From an uncultured Bacteroidota bacterium (GTDB lineage Bacteria > Bacteroidota > Bacteroidia > UKL13-3), in NCBI GenBank assembly GCA_903898215.1, contig CAIUEQ010000310.1, positions 1 to 8,784 of the forward strand: a stretch of 8,784 nucleotides of DNA, written 5' to 3'. Shown here piece after piece: positions 6,793-8,784 of this stretch. Both the position numbers and the translations under genes were made by a program. The notes beneath the pieces were generated by a model, which was given only the letters and a program-made list of their open reading frames with translations, was not told the DNA's origin and made no database searches. Within the stretch, counting starts at the first letter, position 1; each line of letters begins with the position of its first letter.

Positions 6793-7674
6793 CTATTCCT
6801 TAGTGTTAAAACCGATTTTCATTACTTTTACGACAACAAAAATCAAATAAATTAGAACACTCCAAACAATTCCAATAACAATGTATGCCATACCTATTAA
6901 CCAAAGGGGTGATTTAAATCGAGCTGAATAAAGAGTTCTTTTGTCAAAATCATTAATTTTCTCAACTTTAACTCCCCATGGGGCAATTTTTTCAATAATT
7001 AAATTACCATATAAGTCGTTGTCTTCAACTCTGGCTACAAGAGTAATATTTCCGTTATCATCACCTGGCAATGAAACTCTACTGAACTCTGCAATAACCT
7101 GACCTGTACTGTCAGTAGTATAAGTCTCTTCCTTTCCGGCATTAAGCACACTTGCATGTCTAAGAATACCGGCTTTAGTTTCAACATCTTTAACCGGAAC
7201 CCAAACATTATCTTTAAACTCAAGAACTTTTACAACAATATTTTTGGTTTCGCCATCACTCAATGTATCTATCAAAATTTTTGCTTTTGTAATTTCTATT
7301 TCAGTATTGCTTTCTGAAAATTCTTTTGTTGCAGCAGAAACAGCTGTAAATGTATGTTTAGGTGAAGCATCCCATAATGTTTTTAATTCTTTTGGAATTA
7401 TAGCAACAGCATCACCCCTATTATTTGTGGTAACTTTTCCTACAAGATTTTTAGGAGATTCTTCATCCATATAAACATTTAATGTTATACCGGTTACCGA
7501 TTGAAGTTTTCCTTCAATTTTAGAATTAGTATGAACAGTTAAGTATGGGATTTTATTATTGAACATAAAATACTTAAAAGCCACTTTCAGTGTGTTTTGA
7601 GCCTTAACAGCCGAGTTTCCTGCTAACAGAAAAACAATAAATATGATACTTATTTTACTTAACTTCTTCATCAT
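6793..7674 (-). CDS. Unrecognised exported protein with beta-rich periplasmic region and C-terminal membrane anchor
   Basis: 293 residues from the preferred ATG at 7672-7674; a second ATG follows directly, and a TTG at 7684-7686 would add four residues. The ATG start gives a standard signal peptide (MMKKLSKI, hydrophobic core, VKA-Q cleavage after about residue 25). Residues 26-240 are rich in alternating hydrophobic residues and turns, with two stretches of the kind seen in Ig-like or carboxypeptidase-regulatory beta domains: VTTNNRGDAVAIIP near 81-94 and YTTDSTGQVIAEF near 185-197. Near the end of that region are DNDLYGNL and PWGVKVE. A single hydrophobic helix at about 257-281 is followed by a short basic tail, giving a type I topology with the bulk in the periplasm. 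There are no Cys residues and no haem motif. The gene overlaps the NrfD gene by 20 bases and precedes the cytochrome gene, so a structural or assembly subunit of the same complex is plausible. I cannot assign a family. Confidence 0.8.
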   Translation of the reverse strand: MMKKLSKISIIFIVFLLAGNSAVKAQNTLKVAFKYFMFNNKIPYLTVHTNSKIEGKLQSVTGITLNVYMDEESPKNLVGKVTTNNRGDAVAIIPKELKTLWDASPKHTFTAVSAATKEFSESNTEIEITKAKILIDTLSDGETKNIVVKVLEFKDNVWVPVKDVETKAGILRHASVLNAGKEETYTTDSTGQVIAEFSRVSLPGDDNGNITLVARVEDNDLYGNLIIEKIAPWGVKVEKINDFDKRTLYSARFKSPLWLIGMAYIVIGIVWSVLIYLIFVVVKVMKIGFNTKE

Positions 7675-8784
7675 GATTTTGTTCAATTATAGTTTCGTGA
7701 ATAGGGATAATTGGAAGTATCCTTACAAAAAATGTCATTATCAGCAATGCCCCGGCAAGTGAGCCACTAGTTATTGCCCATTCCTGCCAGGTTGGAACAT
7801 AATGATGATAACTCTCAGGCACATCTGTCATTGGTAAAAATGGATGTAATAAAGTTGGTGTTACTATAATAAAACGTTTTCCCCAAGCTCCAACTACAAC
7901 CATTAATCCTGCAATAAACATTGGCAATGGTTTTCTCCCTTTTTTGAAAATTAAAATAAGAATTGGGATCAACATACTAAATGAGATAGCAAGCCAGAAA
8001 AGAATTGCAAAATGACCTGAAAAAAGCCCCATCAAATGCTCTGCTTCCGACTTTTTCATTTTATATGCAGGAACCAAATATTCGTTAACATTAAAATATA
8101 AATAAAGTAATGCAAGTGCTACAATTACTTTTCCCATGATATCAAAATGTTTCTCTGTAATGTAGTTTTCTAACTTATAAGCTTTGCGAAAAACATACAT
8201 TGCTACAGCAACAGCGCCTGATCCAGCAAGAAAAGCTCCAGCTATAAAATATGCTCCAAAATTGGTACTGTCCCATCCCGGACGATATGTTGTAGCAAAT
8301 AACCATGAAGTAACAGTATGTATACAAAATGCAACCGGAATAATTATGATAGAAAGAATACTTATTGCTCTGTTAATAATGCTTTTTTGCTCTTTCGTTT
8401 CTTTCCAATAAGATCCCATAAAAGTATAAATCTTATGAATCCATGGTGCATTTTTACTTTTATTCTGCAATAAGATTTTAATATCAGGAAGTAATGGAAA
8501 ATATAATAACATGACACTTATTAGGAGATAAGTACTAATTACAATAACATCCCAGATAATAGGAGACTGTAAACGCCCGTGAAGAAAGATATTCATGAAC
8601 TTTTCAGGACTCCCCATATCCACAATAATGATAATTCCTGCAAATACGATAGCAGAAACAGCAATAATTTCTGCTATTCGAGAAATTGGTGTACTCCAAT
8701 GAACATCAGCAAGCCTGAAAACAGCAGTAATTAATGAACCTACCAAGCTAATAGCTACAAAGAACACAAAGTTTGAAATGTACA
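7655..8784 (-). CDS. nrfD: NrfD/ActC-like polytopic membrane subunit, 5' end outside the window
   Basis: The reading frame is open to the right edge, so the start is missing; the GTG at 8765-8767 is internal. About 375 residues are visible. They contain nine likely membrane helices (visible residues about 4-22, 34-55, 73-97, 134-162, 175-199, 215-237, 257-279, 286-307, 335-359), so the full protein may have ten, as in the larger ActC-like members rather than the eight of PsrC-type NrfD. Recognisable family segments are GRLQSPIIWD (about 69-78), HTVTSWLFA (155-163), RPGWDSTNFGAYFIAGAF (167-184), WGKRFIIVTPTL (about 300-311) and the final PTWQEW. Such subunits bind quinone in the inner membrane and partner with iron-sulfur and often molybdopterin or cytochrome subunits. 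The stop codon overlaps the next gene, which indicates translational coupling. The partner subunits would be expected upstream, beyond the window. Which complex it belongs to (alternative complex III-like or another NrfD oxidoreductase) cannot be decided here. Confidence 0.88.
   Translation of the reverse strand, partial: YISNFVFFVAISLVGSLITAVFRLADVHWSTPISRIAEIIAVSAIVFAGIIIIVDMGSPEKFMNIFLHGRLQSPIIWDVIVISTYLLISVMLLYFPLLPDIKILLQNKSKNAPWIHKIYTFMGSYWKETKEQKSIINRAISILSIIIIPVAFCIHTVTSWLFATTYRPGWDSTNFGAYFIAGAFLAGSGAVAVAMYVFRKAYKLENYITEKHFDIMGKVIVALALLYLYFNVNEYLVPAYKMKKSEAEHLMGLFSGHFAILFWLAISFSMLIPILILIFKKGRKPLPMFIAGLMVVVGAWGKRFIIVTPTLLHPFLPMTDVPESYHHYVPTWQEWAITSGSLAGALLIMTFFVRILPIIPIHETIIEQNHDEEVK

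Noticed and set aside
7035..7223. Short minus-strand frame inside the anchored beta protein gene
   Set aside because: It is out of frame with a continuous gene that has a signal peptide and membrane anchor; there is no sign of a frameshift linking them.
8765..8767. GTG as the start codon of the NrfD-like gene
   Set aside because: The frame stays open through five more codons to the window edge, and the GTG falls inside a membrane helix, so the true start is outside the window.

Overview
The window looks like chromosomal DNA from a member of the Bacteroidota. The evidence is high A+T content, mostly absent Shine-Dalgarno sites, one TAnnTTTG-type promoter box, and a heavy-metal RND pump fused in one polypeptide to a TolC-like outer-membrane channel, an arrangement I know from this phylum. 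All recognisable genes lie on the minus strand, so transcription runs from high to low coordinates. I see no tRNA, rRNA, CRISPR array, insertion sequence or phage gene.

The right half (6310-8784) is an electron-transfer module. It holds, in order of transcription, the 3' part of an NrfD/ActC-like polytopic quinone-interacting membrane subunit (cut by the window edge), a signal-peptide protein with a beta-rich periplasmic region and a C-terminal membrane anchor that I do not recognise, and a small membrane-anchored monohaem cytochrome c. The first two genes overlap by about 20 bases. The third follows after 66 bases, and a strong 14-bp stem terminator (6259-6291) closes the unit. A reasonable inference is quinol oxidation at the NrfD subunit with electrons passed to the cytochrome, but the catalytic and iron-sulfur subunits, if any, would lie outside the window.

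The left half (187-6164) is a metal-efflux operon. It starts at a promoter-like site (6157-6189) and encodes a small exported protein with an acidic, His/Cys-containing motif and no known function, then the 1448-residue pump-channel fusion, then a lipoprotein periplasmic adaptor. A perfect 14-bp stem terminator (120-155) ends it. The pump carries the CzcA-type Asp/Asp/Glu signature in its fourth membrane helix (D401, D407, E414) and lacks a copper-pump methionine, so divalent-cation export (Zn/Co/Cd/Ni class) is more likely than Cu/Ag export. Together the genes would make a tripartite pump from inner membrane and periplasm to outside.

Bases 1-119, beyond the left terminator, are A+T-rich and contain nothing I can call. 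The most noteworthy points are the pump-channel junction, which carries an embedded signal-peptide-like segment and a possible internal GTG start, the conserved-looking small protein leading the efflux operon, and the unrecognised membrane protein between NrfD and the cytochrome.
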